Shown here piece by piece: positions 1 to 8,353 of a stretch of DNA of 64,000 nucleotides. Numbering within the stretch: position 1 is the stretch's first letter; every line of letters begins with the position of its first letter. This DNA comes from Gimesia aquarii (GTDB taxonomy: Bacteria; Planctomycetota; Planctomycetia; Planctomycetales; Planctomycetaceae). Where the stretch lies: contig NZ_CP037920.1 of NCBI RefSeq assembly GCF_007748195.1, positions 4,725,800 through 4,789,799 of the forward strand. The letters run 5' to 3'. The position numbers and the translations under genes were made by a program. Below the pieces are notes generated by a model. The model saw only the letters and a list, made by a program, of their open reading frames with translations, did no database searches and had not been told where the DNA came from.

Positions 1-315
1 GCGGTCATGTAAATGTGTAGGTACTTCATCTTTACTGAGCCGCTGATTCTGATTTGCATCGAGCTCATAAAAACCAACGATCACCTGATCATGCAATGTT
101 GGTGTGATGAGAATAGAAAGGCTGAGAACTAATAAAACACGTATATTCGTGGGAAAGATCGGTTGACCGAATACTGGTCCAATAATCATCAAGCCACTAA
201 TGCGAACCATCACCAAAGTAAATGCATAAAACTGTAACATCGCCCACTGCAAAACCTGTGCTGGAGCTACTTGCAAAAGAGGATTCATCAAGTATTGATC
301 GAGAATTGCACTCAC
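1..315 (-). CDS. fliR: FliR, flagellar type III export gate protein (partial, N-terminal 105 residues)
   Basis: This is the last gene of the flagellar run; its 3' end lies outside the window. FliR is a membrane component of the flagellar export gate with FliP and FliQ. A GTG at the 5' end opens the frame after a purine-rich stretch (gagaaa), about 40 bp beyond the fliQ stop. Residues 25-46 (WAMLQFYAFTLVMVRISGL) and about 58-72 are hydrophobic, and residues 46-55 (GPVFGQPIFP) match the conserved FliR segment after the first helix. Residues 86-97 (DANQNQRLSKDE), just after the second hydrophobic stretch, read as an EF-hand calcium loop and are not expected in FliR. The family assignment rests on position after fliP-fliQ plus the N-terminal motif, and is firm; the function of the insert is inference. 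Confidence 0.88.
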   Translation of the reverse strand, partial: MSAILDQYLMNPLLQVAPAQVLQWAMLQFYAFTLVMVRISGLMIIGPVFGQPIFPTNIRVLLVLSLSILITPTLHDQVIVGFYELDANQNQRLSKDEVPTHLHDR

Positions 316-354
316 TGGTTTCTCTTTTTCACAGTTTCAATGGCCGTAATGGGG

Positions 355-621
355 TTAGAGGCGAGACGGAATCTCTCTAATCAGATTTGTGCTATATTCC
401 ATCATTAATGCAGTAACCCATGGCAATGTATATAGAATCGCCAGTACCATCATCACGATTTTAGGAACAAAACTAATTGTTTGATCTTGAATCTGAGTGA
501 CTGCCTGTCCGATGCTGATGACTAATCCCACAACGACGGCCGTCAACATCACCGGGCCACTGACCTCCAGCATGATCAGCAATCCTTCACGCCCTAAATC
601 CAGAACTGTTGAAGTATCCAT
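355..621 (-). CDS. fliQ: FliQ, flagellar export gate protein
   Basis: FliQ is a small two-helix membrane protein that packs around FliP in the flagellar type III export gate. The 88-residue length is typical. Residues 14-40 and 52-75 form two hydrophobic helices, and the segment VGLVISIGQAVTQIQDQTIS (about 32-51) is the family hallmark, followed by FVPKI. The ATG start lies about 50 bp after the fliP stop. It sits in the conserved order fliO-fliP-fliQ-fliR. Nothing unusual is visible. Confidence 0.95.
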   Translation of the reverse strand: MDTSTVLDLGREGLLIMLEVSGPVMLTAVVVGLVISIGQAVTQIQDQTISFVPKIVMMVLAILYTLPWVTALMMEYSTNLIREIPSRL

Positions 622-671
622 ACTTTTTACCTGTAACTAATAATGACATAAGCGCAACGGTAGCGCTCCAG

Positions 672-1634
672 TCAACCGATGATCCTGACGCTTTCCAATA
701 GCATTCCCACAGTCAACAGCCAGCCATCGATTAAAACAAACAACAAAATTTTAAATGGAAGTGAAATCAATACCGGAGGCAGCATCATCATGCCCATACT
801 GATAAGGATTGAGCTGATAACCATATCAATCACAATAAAGGGGAGGTACAGTTGAAAGCCAATCAGGAAAGCTGTTTTCACCTCGCTCAACATATAGGCT
901 GGCAATAAAACTGTCAGTGGAACTTCGTCGTAGTCTTTTGGAGGTTGGTAACTTTCCGCTCCCGGGGTTCCGGGAATCGGTTGCTGATACTCTAGAAACA
1001 TCCAAACTGTATCACTGTTTCCTGTCAATTCAATTTGATCGCTCATGAATTTGCGAAGTGGTGCAACAGTTTTTTGAAACGCATCTTCCATAGAAACCGG
1101 TTTTTGTTGAGTCTGATTCGTATAGGGCACAATTCCTTCTTCATATGACTTTTCCCAAATGGGAGCCATCACCATAATTGTTAGAAACAGGCTAAGGGAT
1201 GTGAGCACCTGATTTGGTGGTAACTGCTGCGTGCCTAATGCCTGCCTCAATAATCCGAATACAATGACAAATCGAATAAAACTCGTGGTCATAATAAGTA
1301 TAGAAGGCGCCAGACTCAGCACAGTTAATAATAAGAATACTTTTAGAGTCGAATTTAGCCCTTGAGGAGATGTCATCTCTTCGACATTAAAGATCTCAGG
1401 AACCCCCGTTTTTCCTGTGGGCTGTTGTGCTAATGCAGATGGTCCCTGAGATACTTGTGAATTCTGATTGGCGGCTCCTTGATTTGAAAGCGCTTGATTA
1501 ACCGGGGGCTGAGCCTGCACTGTTTCTGCTATCAGGACTATCAGAAGCATAAATACAACCACACTCATTACTGTCCTACACAGAGGAGCAGTAAAAGTAA
1601 GGGGTGTTATTTGCTGGTGCCGCTTTCTAAGCAT
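672..1634 (-). CDS. fliP: FliP, flagellar export gate protein
   Basis: FliP forms the core of the flagellar type III export gate in the inner membrane. The start chosen is the ATG that overlaps the fliO stop by 8 bases and has GGAG seven bases upstream; another in-frame ATG lies 21 bases earlier. The 320-residue product begins with a signal-peptide-like segment (about 22-42, [19 protein letters not shown]) and a Gln/Asn-rich linker, which makes it longer than the usual 245-260 residues. The core is canonical: [20 protein letters not shown] and [16 protein letters not shown], then a loop region, and C-terminal helices containing [20 protein letters not shown]. Overlap with fliO implies translational coupling. 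Confidence 0.95.
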   Translation of the reverse strand: MLRKRHQQITPLTFTAPLCRTVMSVVVFMLLIVLIAETVQAQPPVNQALSNQGAANQNSQVSQGPSALAQQPTGKTGVPEIFNVEEMTSPQGLNSTLKVFLLLTVLSLAPSILIMTTSFIRFVIVFGLLRQALGTQQLPPNQVLTSLSLFLTIMVMAPIWEKSYEEGIVPYTNQTQQKPVSMEDAFQKTVAPLRKFMSDQIELTGNSDTVWMFLEYQQPIPGTPGAESYQPPKDYDEVPLTVLLPAYMLSEVKTAFLIGFQLYLPFIVIDMVISSILISMGMMMLPPVLISLPFKILLFVLIDGWLLTVGMLLESVRIIG

Positions 1635-2538
1635 GCCCGGGCTCCGAACTCTCATTCACAGATTGTCGAGAGGTATGCAGAAGCTTCTGTTGTAGCCGAG
1701 AAACAGCTGCGTTGTAATCACCATGTTCTGGTGATCTGGCAGGTTGTTCGGGTTCAGTACGTACATACTGTTTAAAACGGTCTACAGCTCGATCCTGTCC
1801 ATTCTGATCCGGCTTGTTTTGAGTCGATTGAAATAGATTCAAAAACGTCGAATTTGAACGTTCGGCCTGTTCACGTTCCCGACACATACCAGTTATAAGA
1901 TCGACTTCGACTGGATCTAAAACTTCACTGAGCATTTCGAGACCGGCAGGAGAAGAGCCTAAAATCAATATTCGAGAACCACAGCGCACAAAATGAATCG
2001 TCTGACGTGCATCCAAAGGCCGTTTTCCCAGAACTTCCATCACTTCGCGAGGTAAATTTTTAGATGCAAGAGGAGAATGTTTCTTAAATATTTTTGCACA
2101 GACCAGAATAATCGAAATCACAACAAATAGCGCACCTAATGTTCCCCAAAGGGAGGGAGCGCGTTTTTGTAAACGATCCCCGTTCTGACCATTTGCGTTC
2201 TGAGTTTGTCGATCCACAGGCGTAATCGGATTGGAACGTGCTTTGTTATTGGTATCATTTGTAGAATCAGCTTTGATTTTAGTCACTCGTGCTGATCGTG
2301 AGGTCACTGGCTGGACAAACTGGTTGGAAGCAGATGGAACAGCTCCCCTTCCCTGAGTTCTTTGTGCGATAATATGTCGCGATTGTTGTTTATAAGTCTG
2401 CGTTTCATTTATATTCGCTCGTAGCTTACGAAACTCGTTATTTCGCGCAGACGAATTCACATCCTCTGACATTGCACTCGAAAGACAATGCATACTACAG
2501 ACTAATATTAGTCCAGATAAGTAGAAAAAACGAATCAT
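1627..2538 (-). CDS. fliO: FliO-like flagellar biosynthesis protein
   Basis: FliO helps assemble the FliP ring and is the least conserved export-gate factor. The ATG chosen has AAAGGG just upstream and opens with a signal-peptide-like stretch ([20 protein letters not shown]). The 303-residue product then has a long, polar, probably periplasmic region (about 20-135), one membrane helix (about 135-155, [20 protein letters not shown]) and a cytoplasmic part with [20 protein letters not shown], which matches the FliO domain pattern. It lies between fliN and fliP, as in the canonical fliL-M-N-O-P-Q-R order. The C-terminal 120 residues are polar and look disordered. Assignment is by domain pattern and position. 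Confidence 0.85.
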   Translation of the reverse strand: MIRFFYLSGLILVCSMHCLSSAMSEDVNSSARNNEFRKLRANINETQTYKQQSRHIIAQRTQGRGAVPSASNQFVQPVTSRSARVTKIKADSTNDTNNKARSNPITPVDRQTQNANGQNGDRLQKRAPSLWGTLGALFVVISIILVCAKIFKKHSPLASKNLPREVMEVLGKRPLDARQTIHFVRCGSRILILGSSPAGLEMLSEVLDPVEVDLITGMCREREQAERSNSTFLNLFQSTQNKPDQNGQDRAVDRFKQYVRTEPEQPARSPEHGDYNAAVSRLQQKLLHTSRQSVNESSEPGHA

Positions 2539-2599
2539 CAAACCCTTTTCATCGTCAACCGTGTTGATAAACAGGTAATTCCGTTTTCGTGGCTTGCAC

Positions 2600-3322
2600 T
2601 TACAACTCTGGTGAAATAATCTCTGCGACTCGCACACAGAAATTATCATTCAGGACCAAGACTTCGCCCCGAGCGATAATTCGACCATTAACCAAAATAT
2701 CCACAGGATCACCAGCCAATTTATCTAACGGAACAACGACTCCTTCTTTCATTTTTAATACTTCTTCGATTAACAGCTCTGTTCTGCCGAGCTCAATACA
2801 CAGATCCAGCTCAACATTTTGCAATGAAGAAAGCGCCATTGCTTCTTCAGGGCTACTAGCCATTGATTCAAAGTTTGGAAATTCAAATTCTTTGGTCCCT
2901 CCCAAGTCCGCTGGGATTCCACTCCCCGGCCCTAAATTAGGAGAAATCGCAGCCGCCAGGTTTGCTTCAGCCTGATTCAGTAATGCTTCGGTTTCTTCGT
3001 GAGAAGAGATAGGCATTCCTGATTGATCACCAGATGGGGAAGCATGCTCATCAAAAAGAGACCCAATATCATCATTATTAACAACTTGACTTTCTGTTGA
3101 TTCAGTCTCATTAGCTTTTGCCTCAGAGCCACCATCCTCTGAAGCGGCTCCTTGCAGCAATTTTTCGATATCAGAAGGATCAAGAAGATCACTTGTTGCA
3201 CTCTCAGGTTCTTCTTTAGGAGTCTCTGCCGCGGCATCATCCGAAGTCGTACCTTCCTCCTTCGCATTTAACAGTTTTTCGATTTCAGAAGGATCTAAAA
3301 GATCATCATTCTCTTCAGCCAC
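2600..3322 (-). CDS. fliN: FliN, flagellar switch/C-ring protein with extended N-terminus
   Basis: FliN forms the lower C-ring and binds the export ATPase complex through FliH. The start is a GTG with AAGG upstream. The C-terminal 75 residues hold the SpoA/FliN domain ([20 protein letters not shown], then [20 protein letters not shown] and FCVRVAEII). The first 120 residues are acidic and contain two near-identical motifs, [11 protein letters not shown] (8-18) and [11 protein letters not shown] (46-56), and two looser ones near residues 83 and 106. These resemble the CheY-binding EIDxLL motif at the start of FliM. At 240 residues it is much longer than enteric FliN (about 137). fliM is missing next to it. 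Confidence 0.92.
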   Translation of the reverse strand: MAEENDDLLDPSEIEKLLNAKEEGTTSDDAAAETPKEEPESATSDLLDPSDIEKLLQGAASEDGGSEAKANETESTESQVVNNDDIGSLFDEHASPSGDQSGMPISSHEETEALLNQAEANLAAAISPNLGPGSGIPADLGGTKEFEFPNFESMASSPEEAMALSSLQNVELDLCIELGRTELLIEEVLKMKEGVVVPLDKLAGDPVDILVNGRIIARGEVLVLNDNFCVRVAEIISPEL

Positions 3323-3350
3323 GATTGCGCCTTGATTTCTTAACCATGCA

Positions 3351-3896
3351 TTATTGTGTCATTGTGCGATATTCACTGATAACGATTTCAGTAACATAAC
3401 TTTTCTTGAGAACTTTATTAATCGCCTCTTTCATCATACGTTTCATCGTACCCAATTGAGGGTCGTTAAGATCCGATAAACTTGATTTGCGAACCACTTG
3501 AATGACAGCTTGTTTGACACGTGCTTTGCTTTTTTCTTTGACCATGCCACCAAAATCTGACGCTGCTCCCTCACCAACAAGAGCCACAAGATTAAAAGTA
3601 ACATGAATTGTTGCACCTGGTTCAGCGATGTTGTTCGTGACACTGAAATTATCAATAGGGACTTCTGCTGTATCGGTCTGTTCTTCAGGCATCGGTTCAT
3701 CCGGGAGCTCAGTTGGTTGCTCTGGGGCCAGCAGCCAATAAGAAATGCCGATCTGAAGGGTAATTACAAGCAGTAGTAATCCTCCCACCTTCAGTAACTT
3801 TGCTTTTGAGTTATTACCTGAGACAGCTGTCTCTTCGGTGGACGCATCTGCTTCCGAATCGACACCAGGATCTTCTGTTTCGGTGTCTGTTGCCAC
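3351..3896 (-). CDS. fliL: FliL, basal-body-associated protein
   Basis: FliL is a single-pass inner-membrane protein that surrounds the stator and supports torque. The GTG start is preceded by a strong AAGGAGGAG. The 181-residue product has an acidic N-terminal tail, one membrane helix (about 35-55, [19 protein letters not shown]) and a periplasmic domain ending in [20 protein letters not shown] then SEYRTMTQ, the usual FliL C-terminal pattern. It lies downstream of motA-motB and upstream of fliN. It is a little longer than the typical 150-180 residues because of the acidic tail. Confidence 0.88.
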   Translation of the reverse strand: MATDTETEDPGVDSEADASTEETAVSGNNSKAKLLKVGGLLLLVITLQIGISYWLLAPEQPTELPDEPMPEEQTDTAEVPIDNFSVTNNIAEPGATIHVTFNLVALVGEGAASDFGGMVKEKSKARVKQAVIQVVRKSSLSDLNDPQLGTMKRMMKEAINKVLKKSYVTEIVISEYRTMTQ

Positions 3897-4051
3897 GAGT
3901 CTCCTCCTTGAACTCTCGCATTTTGTTTGATGAAAGACAAATCCTTTGTCTTTTTATTCACGTCGCTTCTCACGAACGTTTTATTTCACAGGCAATGGTT
4001 TAAATCCAAATGAAACAACAATTCCATTTGGCAGAGTCTATTAATCGTTCT

Positions 4052-4783
4052 TTATTCACGATTGCCTGTCTTTGGAGAGACTATATACGCATCAATCAAA
4101 AATACGTCAACCCGACGATTCAAGTATTGTTCCTCTGGATTTCGCGTAATGGTCTGCGGCTCTGCATCACCAGATGAACTGACGATTAGTCTTTCCGGAG
4201 CGATTCCCTTAGATTCCAGGTACTCAGCAACATTTTTTGCTCGGTAAAACGATAGTTCCTGAGAATCTCGGAACTTTGAGTCCTTTGGGAGAGGTTCGGG
4301 AGATGCATGACCACGTACAACGAGACGGTTCGGTCTGGATGAGAGAATCTCCGCAATGATATCCAGCTTTCGCTTGATTTCAGAATTTAATTCAGCAGAA
4401 AACCTCCCAAAACTAGCACCTCCGCCCAATGTTACTTCCGTTCCGCTGTTGATGCGCTCTACTGTTTTGTTAGGCCCGCCACCACCAGCAGATTTTTCTT
4501 TGCCGGCTTTAGTACCCCCATCAGAACTTGATCCCTTAGAAGCCGGCTTTTTCTGATTGCTGGTAGGTTCCAAATTTTTCCCTGGTACAGCAGCAGTACC
4601 GGGATCTGAACCAAAGCGCTCCCGCAAGGAATCGAGCATGGCGCGAACACTTCCTTCGTCGGTACGAATTTCACTCATCGATACCAACATGATGAAAAAT
4701 GTCAACAAGAGAGACATCATATCACCATAGGTGACAACCCATTCTGGAACGCCTGGAGGTCCATCATCTTCCGGCATCGCCAT
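4052..4783 (-). CDS. motB: MotB, flagellar stator protein with OmpA peptidoglycan-binding domain
   Basis: MotB anchors the stator to peptidoglycan and carries the ion-binding aspartate. An in-frame ATG lies 24 bases earlier, but AAGGAG sits nine bases before the ATG chosen here. After EWVVTYGDMMSLLLTFFIML the single helix carries the critical Asp (residue 21). A Gly/Ser/Lys-rich linker (about 60-110) follows, then an OmpA-like domain with RLVVRGHASPEPL, LSFYRAKNVAEYL and LNRRVDVFLI. The 243-residue length is normal. It is the second gene of a motA-motB pair, which makes the stator assignment firm; whether it uses H+ or Na+ cannot be read with certainty. Confidence 0.94.
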   Translation of the reverse strand: MAMPEDDGPPGVPEWVVTYGDMMSLLLTFFIMLVSMSEIRTDEGSVRAMLDSLRERFGSDPGTAAVPGKNLEPTSNQKKPASKGSSSDGGTKAGKEKSAGGGGPNKTVERINSGTEVTLGGGASFGRFSAELNSEIKRKLDIIAEILSSRPNRLVVRGHASPEPLPKDSKFRDSQELSFYRAKNVAEYLESKGIAPERLIVSSSGDAEPQTITRNPEEQYLNRRVDVFLIDAYIVSPKTGNRE

Positions 4784-4881
4784 CTGAGAACACTCCTTTT
4801 TTGTCATTCATACAATGAGCTAACTTGCAAAACTTGTCACGCAAGTTAATAACGACAGTTCCACATGTTGTAAGAACGATG

Positions 4882-5664
4882 TTAAGCTGCAGCCTGGCTA
4901 TCTTTACCAACCCGTTGATCAATCGGAAGGAACGTATTCAATTTCTGTTCGATCACTCGCGGATTATCTCCCTCTTGGATGGCGATCAGTCCTTTGATGA
5001 TTACTTCTCTCACCTGGAATTCCTGCTTACTATAATAAGCCAGCTTATCAGCAAACGGTAGAAAAAACAGGTTGGAAACAACGGCACCATATAACGTTGT
5101 AATTAACGCGACGGCCATACCTGGGCCAATAGCTTCCGGATCATCCATATTCCCTAACATGATAATCAAACCCATTAATGTACCAATCATCCCGAACGCA
5201 GGTGCATAACGGCCCACGGTATCCATCAGAGATTTTCCATTTTTATGTCTGCCCGCAACAGCTTCCATCTCCGTTCTTAAAATTTGCTCCATTAATTCCA
5301 CATCAGTACCATCGACGGCCATCTGGACTCCCAACAAAATAAAGGGATCCTGAATCTCTTCTGTTTTGGCTTCCAAAGCCAAAATACCATCACGACGGGC
5401 AATTTCAGCAAATTCCACGATTTGCAGAATAACAGGCCCCAAAGCTTGTTGATTAGGAAAAAATATTTTCTTGACAACCTTTGGAAAAATAAGCATCGCC
5501 GCGCCGGGAAACGCAATAAACGAGGCGGCAATAGCTCCCCCGACGACAACAGCAGCAGAGGGAATATCAATAAAGGCAGCAAAGCTCGAACCAGGCGCAA
5601 TTGCGATTGCCAGCAAGAGCAATGCGATTCCAGCCACAAGTCCGCCAGCTGTTGCCTTATCCAT
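4882..5664 (-). CDS. motA: MotA/PomA-type stator protein
   Basis: MotA forms the ion channel of the flagellar motor with MotB. The 260-residue length matches the shorter PomA/MotA group. Four hydrophobic segments are visible: about 4-24, 30-53, 150-170 and 183-205. The family signature GRYAPAFGMIGTLMGLIIML (about 150) and PGMAVALITTLYGAVVSNLF (about 178) is intact, with the cytoplasmic loop between. The ATG start has AGGAA about a dozen bases upstream. It is followed by motB about 100 bp downstream. PomA-like length hints at sodium coupling, but that is inference only. Confidence 0.94.
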   Translation of the reverse strand: MDKATAGGLVAGIALLLLAIAIAPGSSFAAFIDIPSAAVVVGGAIAASFIAFPGAAMLIFPKVVKKIFFPNQQALGPVILQIVEFAEIARRDGILALEAKTEEIQDPFILLGVQMAVDGTDVELMEQILRTEMEAVAGRHKNGKSLMDTVGRYAPAFGMIGTLMGLIIMLGNMDDPEAIGPGMAVALITTLYGAVVSNLFFLPFADKLAYYSKQEFQVREVIIKGLIAIQEGDNPRVIEQKLNTFLPIDQRVGKDSQAAA

Positions 5665-5741
5665 TTCTACTAAAATTCCTGAAGAATGATGACTGTCTGG
5701 TGATCTCGAATGAAAAACGCTTTGATAGCAATTGGCCCCAA

Positions 5742-5936
5742 TTAGAGGCCAGGTACGAGGCGGATCGCTCTTGAGTAAGCGATCGAGCGTTTGACTACTT
5801 CTTCGACACTCTCTTTTACAATCAACCGATCATCCGATGTCAAAGTAATAAAAGTGTCTGGCCTGCTTTCGATATACTGGATCAAGTTTGCATTGATCAC
5901 TAATTCCTCACCATTCAGCTTGGTCAATTTGATCAT
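5742..5936 (-). CDS. flbD: FlbD family flagellar protein
   Basis: This 64-residue protein matches the small FlbD family found in flagellar operons of spirochaetes, firmicutes and planctomycetes, whose molecular role is poorly defined. The sequence begins MIKLTKLNGEELVINANLIQ and continues YIESRPDTFITLTSDDRLIV, the full family pattern. The internal ATG was preferred over an upstream GTG/ATG extension because AAGGAG lies about six bases before it and the family begins at this methionine. It stands between flgE and motA, its common position. Confidence 0.9.
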   Translation of the reverse strand: MIKLTKLNGEELVINANLIQYIESRPDTFITLTSDDRLIVKESVEEVVKRSIAYSRAIRLVPGL

Positions 5937-6002
5937 GCTGCCATTCTCCTTAGCACAGCAATATCTTTGTTCGAATTGCAAGGAATTTTCATGACACTTT
6001 TA

Positions 6003-7694
6003 CTATCGTCCCAGAACCAGAAGCTCATCTACCAATTGCTGCACCGAACTGATCACTCTCGCATTTCCTCGATAGTTAGTCGAAGCCACAATCAGGTCTA
6101 CCAGGTTCCGTCCGACATCCGTATTTGACAACTCAATGGAACCGGCACGAATGGTACCTGCACCAAAGTTACCAGGAGTCACCAGGAACGGAGGTCCAGA
6201 ACTGACTCCCTCCTGAAAGGTTGAGTTCCCTGATTCCAATAGTCCTTGCGGATTTGAGAAACGAGCCAGTGTGACTTGTCCCAAGGTACGAATGATTCCA
6301 TTATCAAACACACCATTGATGATACCTGTTTCATCAATCACAAAACTGGAAAGTGTCCCTGGATCCGAACCATCCTGTCGATCCAGCTTTAAAGTACTTC
6401 CCGCTGATTGAGAGGAAATACCAGAGATATTTGACAGATCAAGTGATACATCCATTTCATCAGCTGCTGACAAAACTCGACTCACTGCAAATGTGGTTGG
6501 TGTAAAGTTAGTCACTTTTCCCTTACTATCAAAGGTGATCGTTCCATTTGAGACCGCGATATCACCATCATTATCATCAGCACTCTCAAGGAAGTAACGG
6601 AACACTGTATTATTGGACGTACGCGATTCTAAGACACTTGTCATTTTCATCGTAACTGGCTCGCCCAGAGAGTCAAAAATCACAAAGTCGGTAATGGCAC
6701 TTTCGCCATTTGCCGATTGAGATTCAGTAAATGGCATAGCGACAGTAGCACCATTTGAAGTCAAATTCCCAATCGTAATGTTAATATCATTGACTACCCC
6801 GGAGTTGCCAACAATCTGAAATTCGCCTCCCCCTGTAATGGTGACTCCTGGTTGACCTCCCGTACCACCATCATTGGGAATCGCACCTCCACTTTGAATC
6901 CCCAATGTTGAATCTAAAAAAGTAGCAAAATCTGCGGCAGTTGTTCCTGCACCTACCACCAAAGTCAACGGATCAAGCGATCTCCCCCCCTTACTGGGCG
7001 TAAATTCCAGAGTCTCACCTACCGTAAACAAAGGAGTTCCAATACTGGCTTCTACATCCGTCAATAACGTAGCCCCAGTAATGGCAGCATTCGCATTCCC
7101 AGCATCGGTAAGTGCTCCGCTCGTTAATACTGTTCCCAGTGTACCGATTGTTCCCGTAGGTAATAGAGCGCCACCTATATCTACATTCCTGGTGGCCTGA
7201 GCTACATTTAAATCTCCCAGGGGAACCTCGATATCTGTTAGAGTGGTAGTCACAAGATTAAAATCTTCATCCACTCCATATCCCTGAACTTTGAATCCAC
7301 TTTGATTAGTCAATAAACTCTGACTGTTTAATTCAAAGTTACCATTTCGCGAATAAGCCTGACCATCGGGTCCTTCCAGTATAAAAAAGCCATCTCCTTG
7401 AATGGCTAAGTCTGAAGGACTGGTACTATTTGTGACACTTCCCTGAGTGAAATCTTTTCGGATCGAAGCACTTAAAGCCCCCAAACCAATCTGACGGGGG
7501 TTCGTACCGCCGTTTGTACCAGTAGGACGCGAACCCACACCCAGTGTTCGCGATAACTGAGTGGTAAAGAGCACATTCGATGCCTTGAAACCATTAGTTC
7601 CGGCATTAGCAATATTATTTCCTAATACATCAATGCTTGTCTCATTCAGAGATAAACCACCAAGTGATGTATTTAATGCAGATGTCAATCCCAT
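6003..7694 (-). CDS. flgE: FlgE, flagellar hook protein
   Basis: FlgE polymerises into the hook. The N-terminus (MGLTSALNTSLGGLSLNETS, then IDVLGNNIANAGTNGFKASN) is the rod/hook family signature, and DLAIQGDGFFIL (about 101-112) is the FlgE/F/G core motif. The C-terminus has GSIELSNTDVGRNLVDLIVA and the helical tail needed for assembly. The 563-residue length exceeds enteric FlgE (about 402); the extra sequence is a Gly/Thr/Asn-rich central region (about 180-320) likely exposed on the hook surface. It follows flgD and fliK in the operon. Confidence 0.95.
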   Translation of the reverse strand: MGLTSALNTSLGGLSLNETSIDVLGNNIANAGTNGFKASNVLFTTQLSRTLGVGSRPTGTNGGTNPRQIGLGALSASIRKDFTQGSVTNSTSPSDLAIQGDGFFILEGPDGQAYSRNGNFELNSQSLLTNQSGFKVQGYGVDEDFNLVTTTLTDIEVPLGDLNVAQATRNVDIGGALLPTGTIGTLGTVLTSGALTDAGNANAAITGATLLTDVEASIGTPLFTVGETLEFTPSKGGRSLDPLTLVVGAGTTAADFATFLDSTLGIQSGGAIPNDGGTGGQPGVTITGGGEFQIVGNSGVVNDINITIGNLTSNGATVAMPFTESQSANGESAITDFVIFDSLGEPVTMKMTSVLESRTSNNTVFRYFLESADDNDGDIAVSNGTITFDSKGKVTNFTPTTFAVSRVLSAADEMDVSLDLSNISGISSQSAGSTLKLDRQDGSDPGTLSSFVIDETGIINGVFDNGIIRTLGQVTLARFSNPQGLLESGNSTFQEGVSSGPPFLVTPGNFGAGTIRAGSIELSNTDVGRNLVDLIVASTNYRGNARVISSVQQLVDELLVLGR

Positions 7695-7883
7695 GACTAC
7701 TCCTTGGTTGAATCAACCAGCTTAAAAAACCTAATCCTTTGGTTCTAATCGCGCAGCATCAGCCAACACTGTGCTACAGCTCTACTTTCTATATCGTCTA
7801 AAATAAGCCTGATCATGTTCTATTTTTGGGGTTTTTGATTACGTTTATTTTAGTGCATCGAGAATATGGTCATAAACTTTGAA

Positions 7884-8315
7884 TCAAGCTGCACTTGCAG
7901 GCTCTTGAACATTGGTGATTGCAGAAACGGGAAGTTCAGCATCCCCAACTCCTATATACGCTTTCCCATCTCGGACGAAAGCACGGTCAACTATTCCAGC
8001 TATAGCAGGCTGACCATCCTCCTGCCCTTCTATTTCTTTACCAATAAGGCCAGCCGCCTGGGTTAGCCCCTGACCCAATGTGATTTCAGTGAGAGTATCA
8101 GACAATTCGATATTGGATTGTAATTCTCGCATGCTGGAAAGCTGATTCAATAACTGTTCGTTGCCTAATGGTTCAGTCGGATCCTGGTTTTGTAACTCGG
8201 TGATGAAAAGTTTTAAGAAATCATCGGCAGTAAGACCACTAAAGGCCGAATCATCTTTATCAACAACATTGACTGTTGTAGTACTGTTTGTACTACCGAC
8301 TCCATCAACGGACAT
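7884..8315 (-). CDS. flgD: FlgD, hook-capping/scaffold protein
   Basis: FlgD caps the growing hook and helps FlgE polymerise. Residues about 30-60 (LTADDFLKLFITELQNQDPT then EPLGNEQLLNQLSSMRELQS) carry the conserved FlgD signature. The 143-residue length matches the short FlgD class that keeps the N-terminal domain and a reduced C-terminal part (residues about 100-135, GIVDRAFVRDGKAYIGVGDA) without the full Tudor/FnIII domains of enteric FlgD. It lies between fliK and flgE, its normal place. Confidence 0.92.
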   Translation of the reverse strand: MSVDGVGSTNSTTTVNVVDKDDSAFSGLTADDFLKLFITELQNQDPTEPLGNEQLLNQLSSMRELQSNIELSDTLTEITLGQGLTQAAGLIGKEIEGQEDGQPAIAGIVDRAFVRDGKAYIGVGDAELPVSAITNVQEPASAA

Positions 8316-8353
8316 TTTATCACTCCTTGATATCTATATCCCTAAAATTTTAT

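Noticed and set aside
7695..7883. Possible sigma54 promoter before flgE (TTGGCTGATGCTGCGC)
   Set aside because: The GG-N10-GC spacing can be met, but the -12 region is GCGC and not TTGC, and most other consensus bases do not match.
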